45,980 nt of DNA from NCBI RefSeq assembly GCF_014646895.1, contig NZ_BMOD01000032.1:1-45980 (forward strand), in the 5' to 3' direction. Under the pieces are notes generated by a model. It made no database searches, was not told where the DNA came from, and saw only the letters and a program-made list of their open reading frames with translations. Of this stretch, positions 22,497 to 30,921 are shown one piece after another; position 1 is the first letter of the stretch, and every line of letters begins with the position of its first letter. This DNA comes from Deinococcus roseus (GTDB lineage Bacteria > Deinococcota > Deinococci > Deinococcales > Deinococcaceae). The translations under genes and the position numbers were made by a program.

Positions 22497-23909
22497 CGGA
22501 CAGGTGCACCAGGCCAGAAGAGAATCCCACTGAACACACAGGCTTCAAAACAACAGATCGCCATGACCAATGCCTGGAAACACACCCTGCATCTTTGAGC
22601 AGGAATCCTCTGCAAACCTCAGGCAGAAAGGTCCCCTGAAGCATCCGCTGAACTGACCACTACACCCACACTGTCTGAAGAGGAGAAATGGTCCTGTCAG
22701 CCACCAGATCCTGGCAGGACCATTTCACAATCAAGCATCCAGGTGACCACTCCCCCCTGGCCTTGCAGAGAATCACGTGCCAACCACGTCTCCCTTTTCA
22801 GGAAGCAAGGCAGCATCGTCCATGTGCACCTGAAGGCAAACGGGTTTCTCAGGGTGGTTTGAAGGTCCGCCCACTGTCCTGACCTTCAAACGCCTGCAAT
22901 CGGTGATTCCCTCCCACAGTCCACTCTGACTGGCGTCCCCGCAGATCCGTACCAAGAAAGAAACCGTGCATGTGCGAATTTATGCAGGCAGAATTTCGCG
23001 GGCTGTCGAGTGCATCGACATTGCATACGGGTCAAAAATCGAAAATGGTCAGGGCACTATGAATTTCATAGTACTTTTTTCAATCCGATGAAAAATATCA
23101 CGAACAGAACAACAGAAATGGTCTATTTGCGTCAAAATAAATAGTCTTAGGTATGTTGCGTACCTGAAATTTTTTCATCGGGATTTTGGAGGTGTTATTT
23201 GTTAAATCTCAATGTATATTATGATCTTAACGTAATAAGCATCGGGGGCTCGGCTGGATGCACTTAATGCATAAAATGAATAAATGTTTGTCAAACGAGA
23301 AAAATCAGTAGATCACTTTGAAAGTAAAATTCTTTCCAACGGGTTTCTGCTGGAAAAAATGGAACAAACATTTTCCTGAAAGATGATATTTACTGTTGGA
23401 AACGAAAAAGTTGAATGGACTTTATGGAAAAGGTGAGACACAGGGTTTCTCTGACCAGAAGTGGGAGTATGAGGCAGGCACCACAGTCAGGACAGGGCTC
23501 CGGGAAAATTGCAAGAAAATGCAAGGGAAATGCCTGCGTAAAGGAAACCTGGAGTGAGCTCCGATGCTGACGTCTGCATCTGCTGTACCTGACATCCTCT
23601 CAAACTCCAAGGCAACAGAGACCCTCACTTCGCCCTGAGTGGACCTGTTGTCGGGCAAAAAAACCATTGCTGCCCGAGTTGCGTGGCGTGTTCATGACTT
23701 CCGTCAGGCTGAAAACGCGTTCGGTCCCATGGTTGGAACTTCTCTAGAAGCCCAGCCTGTCCATGACTGCCCGGTTTTTTGCATTCATTTTTGCATCAAG
23801 ATTGGTGGTCAAAACACTTCAGACCACAGGGCAGTGGGGTTCTGGCAGAGTGGATTGTCTGGCACGCCAGTGCCCGTTCCGTTTCCACCGTTTTCGAATT
23901 GGGTTTCTT
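22497..23909. other. 1.4-kb stretch without a recognised gene, AT-rich centre
   Basis: No frame in this stretch has convincing coding character. About 22970-23420 is markedly AT-rich and holds several inverted repeats: ACTATGAA/TTCATAGT at 23056-23072, a 12-bp pair at 23085 and 23170, AGGTA/TACCT near 23150 and ATGCA-TTAA-type palindromes near 23260. A replication origin or a regulatory region is possible. No iterons and no consensus DnaA box (TTATCCACA) were seen. Confidence 0.5.
23085..23182. repeat. Spaced inverted repeat in the AT-rich region
   Basis: CCGATGAAAAAT (23085-23096) and ATTTTTTCATCGGG (23169-23182) are near-exact reverse complements about 72 nt apart. They enclose the most AT-rich DNA of the stretch. 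Confidence 0.8.
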
Positions 23910-24248
23910 TCAGGAGCGTTTGCCACCCGTTTTCACACTGGTGTCAGGGTCTGGTGTTTCAGGTTTGCGGAGCAGCCAGGTGATTTCGATGCCCACGGCT
24001 TCACAGTAGGCCAGCAAATTCAGCAGGGTGGGATTGAAGCCTTCTCTGGGGTTTTCAGCTTCGAAACGCTGGTACATGCGCACCGAGATGTCCATTTTGT
24101 CGGCCACTTCTTCCTGGGTGAGCCGGGTTTGCTTGCGGGTTTCGCGGATGCGCTTGCGGACCAGGGCCAGGTAGGCCTGCTGTTCTGCTGTCACCTCGTG
24201 CCGCGTTTTCACCTCCGTATCTTTCTGGACAATCCCGCGCAACTCCAC
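23910..24248 (-). CDS. XRE-family transcriptional regulator (112 aa)
   Basis: A small regulator with an XRE helix-turn-helix: RLTQEEVADKMDISVRMYQR at about residues 42-61, then FNPTLLNLLAYCEAVGI. The N-terminal 35 residues are charged and helical, and the C-terminus is a Pro/Asp/Thr tail. It starts at GTG 24248. The gene is divergent from the exported PEGA protein at 24305; the 56-bp gap and the palindrome at 24247-24262 suggest it controls itself and that neighbour. A toxin partner is not seen. Confidence 0.8.
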   Translation of the reverse strand: MELRGIVQKDTEVKTRHEVTAEQQAYLALVRKRIRETRKQTRLTQEEVADKMDISVRMYQRFEAENPREGFNPTLLNLLAYCEAVGIEITWLLRKPETPDPDTSVKTGGKRS

Positions 24249-24262
24249 GACATAAATGTCGT
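24247..24262. promoter_or_regulatory. Palindromic candidate operator
   Basis: ACGACAT-AA-ATGTCGT is a perfect 7-bp-arm palindrome spanning the GTG start of the XRE gene in the divergent promoter region. A likely site for XRE autoregulation. Confidence 0.5.
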
Positions 24263-24304
24263 ATTCTGTGGAAAACCTGGAAATGCTTTTTCAAGGAGAA
24301 ACCC

Positions 24305-25948
24305 ATGAGAAACTTACCGTATCTGATCCCCCTGATTTCCCTGACCCTCAGCCACGCCGTGGCCCAGCAGGTCCCCTTGCTGCAAACCCTGCCGATCCAG
24401 GGAAACGGCTGGGGGGTGCCTTCATCTGTGGTGCTCGACGAAGCCCACCACCTGCTTTACGCCCTTGCTGGACCGAACGTGGTGGTGTACGACCTCACTG
24501 CTCAGAAGGTGCAAAAAACCCTCAAGGTCAGCACCAACGGCAACAACGGACTGGCCCTCAGTCCGGACGGCAAAATCCTTTATGTGGCGAACGATGCCCC
24601 ACCGTTCGGCCCGGCCCTGACCCTGCTGGACACCACCACCTGGAATGACATCCCCATCAACGACAAGAACACCAGGGAAGTGCTCAGCAGTCTCTGGAAG
24701 CAGATTGTCCTCACCCCAGACGGAAGGAAAGCCTTCTTGCTGTTCGATCCCAAACTGGGCAGCGACAACCTGGGGGTCCTGGACACCCAGACCTTGCAGG
24801 TCGCCCTGTGGAAACTCCCCGCCGAGGCCAGTGCTTACAGTCTGTCCCCGGACGGAAAACACCTGGCGGTGGCCACCCATGGACAGGTGCTGTTGCTGAA
24901 CCCCGAACATGGGGAGGTGGTGGGCACCCTGCCCATCCCCACCAAAGACGCCACCTTGCTGCAAATGTCTTTCAGCCCAGACAGCAAAACCCTGGTGGGG
25001 GTGAACAGCCAATCCCAGGCCCTGGTGTGGCAGGTGCAGGGTGGCATCCTGGAACGCACGGTGCCCACCCCCGGGATCTTCCGACCCAACTTCGTGCGGT
25101 TCTCCCCCAACGGCAGGTATGTGCTGTTCGGGGACACCATCAACAGCACCGAAGAAATCAACTCCTTTGACACCACCACCTGGACGGAAGTGCCCAGCCC
25201 CAAAACGGATTACCATGACAAGCTCGGTGCCACCTTCACCCGGGACGGCAAGACGCTCTTTCTCAGCGTCACCCAGGGGATCCGGGTGTTTGACACTTCA
25301 AGCCTGAACCCCCTGGACGGCCGCGTGCAGGTCAATGTGGAGCCCACCGACGCCAACATCCGCATTGCGGGACAGCCGCCCTTCATGAACCCGGACGGCA
25401 CCCTGCAAATCTTCACCGGGGTGCCGCAGGAGGTGACGGTCTCAAAACCCTACTTCAAGACCTTCACCACCACCCTGAACCTGGGAGCAGGAGAGGTGAA
25501 AAACCTGAATGTCTTGCTGGAACGCGAGCGTGGCGCTTTGACCCTCACCTCCACCCCGAGGGGGGCAACGGTGTGGATCAACGGGGAAGAGAAAGGCAAA
25601 ACCCCCTTGAAACTCAGCCGCCTGGACGCCGGAGACTACACCGTGACCCTGAAACTGAACGATCACCGCGACTTCACCCAGCAGGTCACCGTGCAAGGCG
25701 ACCAGAACGCGGAATTGAACTTCACGCTGGTGCTCAAACCTGGCATCAAAATCACCAGCCGTCCCACCGGCGCGCAGGTCTTCGTCGGGGAAGAACAGGT
25801 GTGCGAGAAAACCCCCTGCACGCTGAGGAACCTGCCCGAGGGCATCCAGGAGTTCACCTTCAAACTGCAGGGTTACCCGGACCTCAAAGCCCGCGCGGTG
25901 ATTCCAGATGAAGGCACCTCCACCCTGGAAGTCACCCTGAAGCGCTGA
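24305..25948 (+). CDS. Exported beta-propeller protein with PEGA domains (547 aa)
   Basis: A signal peptide (MRNLPYLIPLISLTLSHAVA, cleaved near residue 20) leads into a WD40/YVTN-like beta-propeller of about 300 residues. Recurring blade motifs include LALSPDGKILYVAND, YSLSPDGKHLAVATHG and VRFSPNGRYVLFGD. Three PEGA-type repeats follow: about 338-400 (VNVEPTDANIRIAG), about 402-470 (LTSTPRGATVWINGEEKG) and about 477-547 (ITSRPTGAQVFVGEEQ). PEGA domains are surface or envelope modules, so an envelope-associated binding or scaffold role is plausible. The ATG follows AAGGAGA, and the gene is divergent from the XRE regulator. Confidence 0.88.
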   Translation: MRNLPYLIPLISLTLSHAVAQQVPLLQTLPIQGNGWGVPSSVVLDEAHHLLYALAGPNVVVYDLTAQKVQKTLKVSTNGNNGLALSPDGKILYVANDAPPFGPALTLLDTTTWNDIPINDKNTREVLSSLWKQIVLTPDGRKAFLLFDPKLGSDNLGVLDTQTLQVALWKLPAEASAYSLSPDGKHLAVATHGQVLLLNPEHGEVVGTLPIPTKDATLLQMSFSPDSKTLVGVNSQSQALVWQVQGGILERTVPTPGIFRPNFVRFSPNGRYVLFGDTINSTEEINSFDTTTWTEVPSPKTDYHDKLGATFTRDGKTLFLSVTQGIRVFDTSSLNPLDGRVQVNVEPTDANIRIAGQPPFMNPDGTLQIFTGVPQEVTVSKPYFKTFTTTLNLGAGEVKNLNVLLERERGALTLTSTPRGATVWINGEEKGKTPLKLSRLDAGDYTVTLKLNDHRDFTQQVTVQGDQNAELNFTLVLKPGIKITSRPTGAQVFVGEEQVCEKTPCTLRNLPEGIQEFTFKLQGYPDLKARAVIPDEGTSTLEVTLKR

Positions 25949-26125
25949 CTTTCAGGGTGCCTGGCTGCAGCAGGACAACAAGGCCTGCGGGGCCCTGAAG
26001 TGTCTGCTGCTTGGCCCAAAAGAAGCTGGAGCATGAAGGTTGTGCAGGGTGCCTCAGGACCGCGGGCTGTGCAGACGGTGGTGCCGCGTGCCCGCCTGTG
26101 CATGACCGGGAACGGGAAGCGCAAA

Positions 26126-26156
26126 GAAAGCGGACGTTGATGAAACGTCCGCTTTC
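26126..26156. terminator. Perfect hairpin between convergent genes
   Basis: 13-bp arms GAAAGCGGACGTT and AACGTCCGCTTTC with a 5-nt loop. It sits between the PEGA gene (stop 25948) and the MerR gene (stop 26233, minus strand). There is no long T-run, so its strength as an intrinsic terminator is uncertain. Confidence 0.55.
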
Positions 26157-26232
26157 GGATTCAGGCCATCGGCCCTTCCAGTTGGGCAGACCTCCTGTTC
26201 AATAGGTGCACAGGCTCAGGGGAGACAAAAAC

Positions 26233-26568
26233 TCATTCGGCAAGTCCATGCAGGCTGAGAAGCTTCCCGAAGGCTTTTTGCAGGGCCTGCTGGGTGTTGC
26301 TGACCTGCGAGAAGCCCTCATTGATGGCTTCCCTGAGTTTGGAGCGCTGTTCTTCCACACTGGCCTCCTGAAACGCCTGGATTTTTTCCAGGCTCATTCC
26401 AAGGCGTTGCAGCATCAGGATCTGTGCGATCACCTCAATGTGGGTTTCGTCGTAACGGTTGAATTTTCCATCGGGATGGCGGTGCGGGTGGAGCAGGCCC
26501 CGCTTTTCGTAGTGGCGCAGGGCAGCAAGAGTGAGGCCAGTCTTCTGCAGGATGTCTTTTCTCAACAT
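26233..26568 (-). CDS. MerR-family transcriptional regulator (111 aa)
   Basis: The N-terminal MerR winged helix reads MLRKDILQKTGLTLAALRHY then EKRGLLHPHRHPDGKFNRYD. The antiparallel coiled-coil dimerisation helix follows (MLQRLGMSLEKIQAFQEAS). There is no C-terminal effector-binding domain and no metal-binding Cys, so the inducer is unknown. I chose the ATG at 26568, preceded by GAGGA, because it starts exactly at the HTH; upstream extension would add unrelated sequence. A second MerR-like gene lies on the other strand at 27286. Confidence 0.85.
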   Translation of the reverse strand: MLRKDILQKTGLTLAALRHYEKRGLLHPHRHPDGKFNRYDETHIEVIAQILMLQRLGMSLEKIQAFQEASVEEQRSKLREAINEGFSQVSNTQQALQKAFGKLLSLHGLAE

Positions 26569-26958
26569 GGTGGGGTCCTCTTCAGAGACCTGCACGGGGC
26601 AGGCAGACAGGTGTCTCCTGTCAGAGAGGCAAGAGCACTGCCTGCAGTGCATCAACTGGTGCAACCACACCCTTTTTTGAGCACCATCCAAGGAAGAGAT
26701 GGTTGAGAAAATGCGTCGCAGAAAGTAAAGAGCTGATTTTGAGTCACCCATTGACTGTGGTGTAACAGCATCAGGCATAATGCAGGGGCAGGATCCACCA
26801 CCCAGGGTGTGGAGGCCTGCACAGGCTGGAGGATCCCCCATGTGGATCACCCAGGGGATTGAAGCATCCACATCGATGCACAAGGGACCGTCCACAGACG
26901 GTCCGTGAGGGCGGACGTGGCCCCCTACAGGTGGGGGCCCGTTCACCCATAACCTCAG
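26569..26958. other. Intergenic region with two GC-rich hairpins
   Basis: No gene is supported. Two adjacent inverted repeats lie at its right end: GGACCGT/ACGGTCC (26885-26904) and GGCCCCC/GGGGGCC (26919-26939). They are just before the small gene at 26959 and could terminate read-through or structure its leader. Confidence 0.5.
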
Positions 26959-27207
26959 ATGGCAGGCAGGTCAGTTGACTTCACAAAATCTGACCCTGCT
27001 CCCAGGACCACAACTGGAGGAACCAACTTGGATCCGGAAATCCCTCCGGGTTACCTGTCGCTTGGCGACTGGGACCTGAAACCCATCCTTGAATGCAGCC
27101 GCACCCTGCCCCTGCTGGTGGTGGTGATGGACGGCACCTGTGAGGTGTTCGTCCCAGTGGAGTGCGAAGACCAGGCCTTGCAAGCGCTGGAAGCAGCCCG
27201 CGACTGA
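26959..27207 (+). CDS. Small hypothetical protein (82 aa)
   Basis: Unrecognised small acidic protein. The C-terminal half (LECSRTLPLLVVVMDGTCEV then FVPVECEDQALQALEAARD) looks like a genuine beta-alpha fold. The first about 25 residues are low-complexity, so a start further in is possible. The next gene on the strand is a MerR-type regulator 78 bp downstream, and the two may share a transcript. Confidence 0.5.
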   Translation: MAGRSVDFTKSDPAPRTTTGGTNLDPEIPPGYLSLGDWDLKPILECSRTLPLLVVVMDGTCEVFVPVECEDQALQALEAARD

Positions 27208-27285
27208 CCGCCACAGAACTTCCGCCTTCCCACAGCGAGATCCAGGTGGGTTTTCATGCCCACCTGCAAAAACCCAGAGGAACGA

Positions 27286-27648
27286 ATGCCAGGAAAAAAA
27301 GCACTGTGGATCACCATCCAGGAGGTGGCCAACAAGGCACGGGTGCCGCAAGCCACCATCCGCCACTACACCGAAGTCGGCCTGCTCACCCGCAGGCAAC
27401 TGCACCCGGAGGACAAAATCCACCACTACCCGCCAGACACCGTGGAGCGGGTTCGCACCATCAGGCGCCTGCGGAAAAATGCATTCACTGTGCCAGAAAT
27501 CCAGATTTACCTGACCTGCCAGGACCCAAAGGAAAAGGGGCAAATGCTGGAGACGGTGCGCAGGAGGCAAATGCACCGCCTGACCCTTCTGCTGGGGGAA
27601 CTGCTGGGCCTCGAAATCCAGCTTGAGCAACTCAAAGAACAGGAATGA
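27286..27648 (+). CDS. MerR-like regulator (120 aa)
   Basis: A MerR-type winged helix: ITIQEVANKARVPQATIRHY, then TEVGLLTRRQLHPEDKIHHY, with the recognition helix, the HYTEVGLL turn and the wing. A long helix rich in Arg, Leu and Gln follows (MLETVRRRQMHRLTLLLGEL), suited to dimerisation. I chose the ATG at 27286, after AGAGGA, over the in-frame ATG at 27256. No effector domain is visible. Downstream, at 27712, is a small acidic protein gene on the same strand. Confidence 0.82.
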   Translation: MPGKKALWITIQEVANKARVPQATIRHYTEVGLLTRRQLHPEDKIHHYPPDTVERVRTIRRLRKNAFTVPEIQIYLTCQDPKEKGQMLETVRRRQMHRLTLLLGELLGLEIQLEQLKEQE

Positions 27649-27711
27649 GAGATCAGGTCATGCAAAACCAGGACCCTCTCCAGCCTGCCTTTAAGTGAAC
27701 TGGAGGCGCCC

Positions 27712-27933
27712 ATGTCAGCAGACCCAGATGAAAACCACCCCAACAACACCAGAGCAGCAGGAGAACAGGAGAATCTGGACCGCCCTTTTGACCTCCACCG
27801 TGAACTGGCCCGGCTGGCTGAACTCCCCCGGGAAAACCCAGAATTTGTTCCGATGTCCCCGGAAGAGCGGCAAAAGGCACACGAAAACATCCTCCAGCGC
27901 CTCTCCTTTTTGAAACAACCACGGTCAGACTGA
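27712..27933 (+). CDS. Small acidic hypothetical protein (73 aa)
   Basis: Very hydrophilic, with a disordered N-terminus (SADPDENHPNNTRAAGEQ) followed by two likely helices: DLHRELARLAELPRENPEF and MSPEERQKAHENILQRLSFL. No family is recognised. It follows the MerR gene by 63 bp, with TGGAGG upstream of the ATG. Its codon pattern looks coding, and no better frame exists here. Confidence 0.55.
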   Translation: MSADPDENHPNNTRAAGEQENLDRPFDLHRELARLAELPRENPEFVPMSPEERQKAHENILQRLSFLKQPRSD

Positions 27934-28113
27934 CCACCACAGCCTGCAGAAACCCCACTGGAAGGGACCCAGACCCCAAACCTTTCGTGGGTCGGGACAG
28001 GGATGGGGAAGACCTCACCCATCCGTTTCCGCTTTGTGGCCCTTTCAAAGTTCCCTTGCGTGACACAGGGAAGAAGGAGCGGGCACGTCAAACGGGATGT
28101 CACCCGCATTGCT

Positions 28114-28157
28114 GGAGGCCAGACTGCACAGTCTGGCCTCCCTTTCACGTTTTTTTC
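28114..28157 (+). terminator. Intrinsic terminator-like hairpin
   Basis: 12-bp perfect arms GGAGGCCAGACT and AGTCTGGCCTCC (28114-28141) with a 4-nt loop. CTTTCACG and a run of seven T follow. It could end transcription from the 26959-27933 genes. Confidence 0.7.
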
Positions 28158-28293
28158 CATCCAGCCCAGCAACACAGCGGAGACAGAGGGCAAGGGCGGC
28201 AGGCAGGCAAAGGAAAGGCTTCCACCTGCATGCTCAGCGGCGTCAGAGCTCCCATTCACCAGGCATCCTCCATCCACATCCCTCCTGCAGGGC

Positions 28294-28686
28294 TCACAAC
28301 ATGATCCAGTGTTCTGGTGCTTCACCTTCCTTCAGGGTGCCCAGGTGGAATTGTGGGTAGAGGTGCTCCAGCCAGACGTGACAATCCAGGTCGTTGTGGA
28401 CAAGATAAAAAAGCACGATGGACTCCACGGGAAAGTCCTCCTGCAGGTAAAATCCAGCCACCTGCTCCTGCACTTCAGCCGGCAGGACTTCAGGAAAAGT
28501 GAATTGCAGGCCAGCGCTGTAGACTTCAATTTGAATGCTCAGCACCGGAACCCCGGTGGCGACGAGCGCCGCGGTGAGGGTGTCCAGGCTCTTGTGGTAT
28601 TCCTCTACAGAGATGGATTGTGTGGCCATTACAGCCACGCTCCGTCCAATGCAGTGGTGCAGTCTGGTTTCAGTGGGTTCACTCAT
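28294..28686 (-). CDS. Hypothetical protein (130 aa), shares a domain with its neighbour
   Basis: Unknown function. Residues about 25-115 resemble the N-terminal half of the adjacent 28783-29703 protein. Both have SxExY at the start, a central TGxxxL, a VLxxL strand and a WLxHLxP ending (here VWLEHLYPQFHLG). No catalytic motif or signal peptide is visible, and the protein is acidic. ATG at 28686 follows AGGAGA. The upstream gene lies on the same strand, 96 bp away, so a small operon of related proteins is likely. Confidence 0.7.
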   Translation of the reverse strand: MSEPTETRLHHCIGRSVAVMATQSISVEEYHKSLDTLTAALVATGVPVLSIQIEVYSAGLQFTFPEVLPAEVQEQVAGFYLQEDFPVESIVLFYLVHNDLDCHVWLEHLYPQFHLGTLKEGEAPEHWIML

Positions 28687-28782
28687 TTTGTCTCCTGAGG
28701 ATTGAAAAGCAGGCCGGTGGCCTGCAAAAATCTGATTTTCCGGTGAGTTGAGCTGCGCCGTTGCATCCAGGGACTGGTGCCA

Positions 28783-29667
28783 TCACAGGCGTGCCAGGAA
28801 ATCCTGCATGTGCTGGGGCGTCAACAGCAGGAAGTCATCACAGAAACTCAGGCGTCCCCACTGGGTATGGGCAGGGTACGGCAGCACACAGAGCACGACT
28901 TCATCTTCACCAGGCGGCTTCTGCTGCAATTCCCCCAGCGCTTCTTCGCTCAGGTGACCCCGCAGATCGACAGGCCGGCATGCGTCACCGTCCGGCACAA
29001 CCAGGATGGGGTTGACCTGAAACGGGGTGAGCCAGCCCAGGTGCAAAAGGTGATCAAACACCGCCCAGTACAGGTGTTCTCCGGGATCATCCCGAACCAG
29101 CAAACCCACCCGGTTTCCCGCCCACTTGCCGAACTCTTCAGTGGCCCTGCTCCGCAACCCGTTGCGACCACCCACCCATGGTTTTTCTTGCTGGGGTTGC
29201 AAACGGTCGTCTTGAAGGGGTTTTTTCAGGGCTGGGTTTTCCTCAGGTGTGTTTTCTGCGACCTGGACCTGCACGGCTGGCAGGTGTGAGAGCCATTCCC
29301 ACTCGTGCCGGTGTCTGTACGGCAATGTGTACAGCACCACTTCGTTTTCCTGCAATTTCCCCTGGATTTTCTCGGTGACCTGACTGGGGGGGATTTCCTC
29401 CAGGGGGGATTTGAGGATCACCTGCACTCCGAATTCAGACCGGGTGAATTCAAGGTGCAAGATCTCGTGTCCTGTAATCCGGTGGGCGTTCACCACCTGC
29501 AAGATGGTCTGCTGGTACTGTTCAGGGCTGCACCCTCCCATGACGTGCAGCACGGCCTGCTGGCCACGCAAGGCAAGCAGTTTTTCCTGGGGGCCTGCGG
29601 GATTCGAATTTGCCTGGGGTGAGACGGTCGGGGGTGCTGTTACGGGATGGTTTTCTTTCACGTGCAT
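28783..29667 (-). CDS. Hypothetical protein with two copies of the neighbour's domain (about 294 aa)
   Basis: Two related halves flank a Pro/Glu-rich linker. The N-half ends NEVVLYTLPYRHRHEWEWLS and the C-half ends DEVVLCVLPYPAHTQWGRLS. Both match the ending of the 28294-28686 protein, so three copies lie in 1.4 kb. Function is unknown. The start is ambiguous: GTG 29703 falls inside the arm of a 15-bp inverted repeat, ATG 29667 has AGGAG directly against it, and GTG 29661 has a better-spaced GGAG. I list 29667. A small tetraloop hairpin (TTTGCC-GAAA-GGCAAA, 29674-29689) lies just before that start. Confidence 0.65.
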   Translation of the reverse strand: MHVKENHPVTAPPTVSPQANSNPAGPQEKLLALRGQQAVLHVMGGCSPEQYQQTILQVVNAHRITGHEILHLEFTRSEFGVQVILKSPLEEIPPSQVTEKIQGKLQENEVVLYTLPYRHRHEWEWLSHLPAVQVQVAENTPEENPALKKPLQDDRLQPQQEKPWVGGRNGLRSRATEEFGKWAGNRVGLLVRDDPGEHLYWAVFDHLLHLGWLTPFQVNPILVVPDGDACRPVDLRGHLSEEALGELQQKPPGEDEVVLCVLPYPAHTQWGRLSFCDDFLLLTPQHMQDFLARL

Positions 29668-29693
29668 CTCCTGTTTGCCGAAAGGCAAATTCT

Positions 29694-29742
29694 CATTGTC
29701 CACCCCGCGGTAACCACCGGGTCAAGTGCGGGGTGGACAATG
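29694..29742. promoter_or_regulatory. 15-bp perfect inverted repeat upstream of the two-domain gene
   Basis: CATTGTCCACCCCGC (29694-29708) and GCGGGGTGGACAATG (29728-29742) are exact reverse complements with a 19-nt loop. The size and position suggest an operator or attenuator hairpin. Confidence 0.6.
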
Positions 29743-29960
29743 CAAACTGGGACGGCGAAAACCCTTGTGGTGCATCCCAAAACGCGGAATTTTTTTCTTG
29801 AACACGCGTGGTGAACGGCTCCATTTCGCAAGAAAAAAGCAACCCCGCAAACCCCGGAGGAGGGGAAATTTCCCTCCCAGAGAGAGCCCCTGATTTCTTG
29901 CAAAGCCTGCCCTCGATCAGGGCTTGACCCGGCGGTTGCTGCAGGGTTCAGGCTGAAGGG

Positions 29961-30338
29961 ATGACCCGACCTGAACGTGAATGGAATGCAGATTTGTCAA
30001 TGCCAGACCTGGGAGGCAAAGTGCTGGGCATCACCTGCGAGGCCCGCCTGGATGCCTCCATTCTCAGGGTGTTGCTCGAACCTTTCTTGCAAGACCTGCT
30101 CTCCCAGGGCCTCACCGTACAAATCCTTGAACTCGCACCCCGGGCGCAAACCACCGCCCGTCTGCTTCCCACACCAACCCCACGGGGGATCCAGTCGACT
30201 TCAGATGTGGTCAGTGTGGTGCTGCTTCCCCCACCCCTGGGGGAAGACCCGGAACTGCTGGCGCACCTGGACCTGGTGTGGCATGCCAGTTTGTGCCTGC
30301 ACCAACACCCTGGTGACGGGGAGGGACGGGGTGAATGA
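29961..30338 (+). CDS. Hypothetical protein (125 aa)
   Basis: Unknown function. It has an alternating helix/strand pattern: ARLDASILRVLLEPFLQDLL, TVQILELAP, DVVSVVLLPPP and a final HLDLVWHASLCLHQHP. It starts at ATG 29961 after GAAGGG. The stop codon overlaps the next gene by 8 bp, a strong sign that both are real and co-translated. Confidence 0.65.
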   Translation: MTRPEREWNADLSMPDLGGKVLGITCEARLDASILRVLLEPFLQDLLSQGLTVQILELAPRAQTTARLLPTPTPRGIQSTSDVVSVVLLPPPLGEDPELLAHLDLVWHASLCLHQHPGDGEGRGE

Positions 30339-30639
30339 CGCGCTTCAGGGGTTGCGCCGAACGTGGCTGGAGGTGCACCAGGAGCTGCAGCAGGACCTGC
30401 CGATCTGGCAGTGGACCGTGCTGGGGCAAGCGCAGGACCCGCGGACCCAAAAGCGGCAGCTGAGGGTGCTGAGCCTCAGCGTGCTGGTGTTCGGGGATGT
30501 GTTCCTGGCCCTGAGGTGGCTGTACTGTCCCCAGGGGATTTTTGAGGACACACGCCCCCTGGAGATGCTGCAAACTCAGGAAGGACGAAGGCAGGTGGTG
30601 CGCGTCCTCCTGCGTTTCCTGCCCATGGTGAACGGATGA
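30331..30639 (+). CDS. Hypothetical protein (102 aa), overlaps the preceding gene
   Basis: Starts at GTG 30331 behind GGGAGGGACGGG and overlaps the previous gene by 8 bp. The protein is mainly helical: LQGLRRTWLEVHQELQQDL, then LSLSVLVFGDVFLALRWLYC and a C-terminal helix RRQVVRVLLRFLP. The hydrophobic VLVFGDVFLALRWLY stretch is short for a membrane span. No family is recognised. With the 125-aa partner it forms a two-gene unit of unknown role. Confidence 0.65.
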   Translation: MNDALQGLRRTWLEVHQELQQDLPIWQWTVLGQAQDPRTQKRQLRVLSLSVLVFGDVFLALRWLYCPQGIFEDTRPLEMLQTQEGRRQVVRVLLRFLPMVNG

Positions 30640-30921
30640 CCTTCGCACCCCCTGTACGAGCCTGCACGACAGCCCATGCCTGACCTGCTGACAGCAGGTG
30701 AATTCCTCTTGAAGTGCCCTCATCTGCTGATCCTGCTCGCCACCCTGCACCCCTGGGAGCAGAATTTGCCGCGCCAGGTGTTGAGGAACACGTGCTGGAA
30801 CAGGACCTGCTGGCTTTCTTCCAGTGGAAAGGGGAGAAAGCCCCTGGCCATGAAATCCCGTCCCCGATCCAGGGGCTGCTCGACCTGAAAGTAACTGTGA
30901 AGAAAGTCAAGCCCAAAAGGA
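30640..30921. other. Stretch with no decided gene
   Basis: Both strands are open over parts of this stretch (73-78 codons each, plus 30714-30935 and minus 30720-30956) and both look mildly protein-like. I cannot choose between them. Confidence 0.3.

Noticed and set aside
23639..23983. 114-codon open frame on the plus strand
   Set aside because: Its end overlaps the well-supported XRE gene on the other strand and the sequence is low-complexity without a ribosome-binding site.
24247..24262. Possible radiation/desiccation response motif (RDRM)
   Set aside because: The RDRM half-site order (TTATGTC...GACATAA) is reversed here (GACATAA-ATGTC), so the DdrO site pattern is not met.
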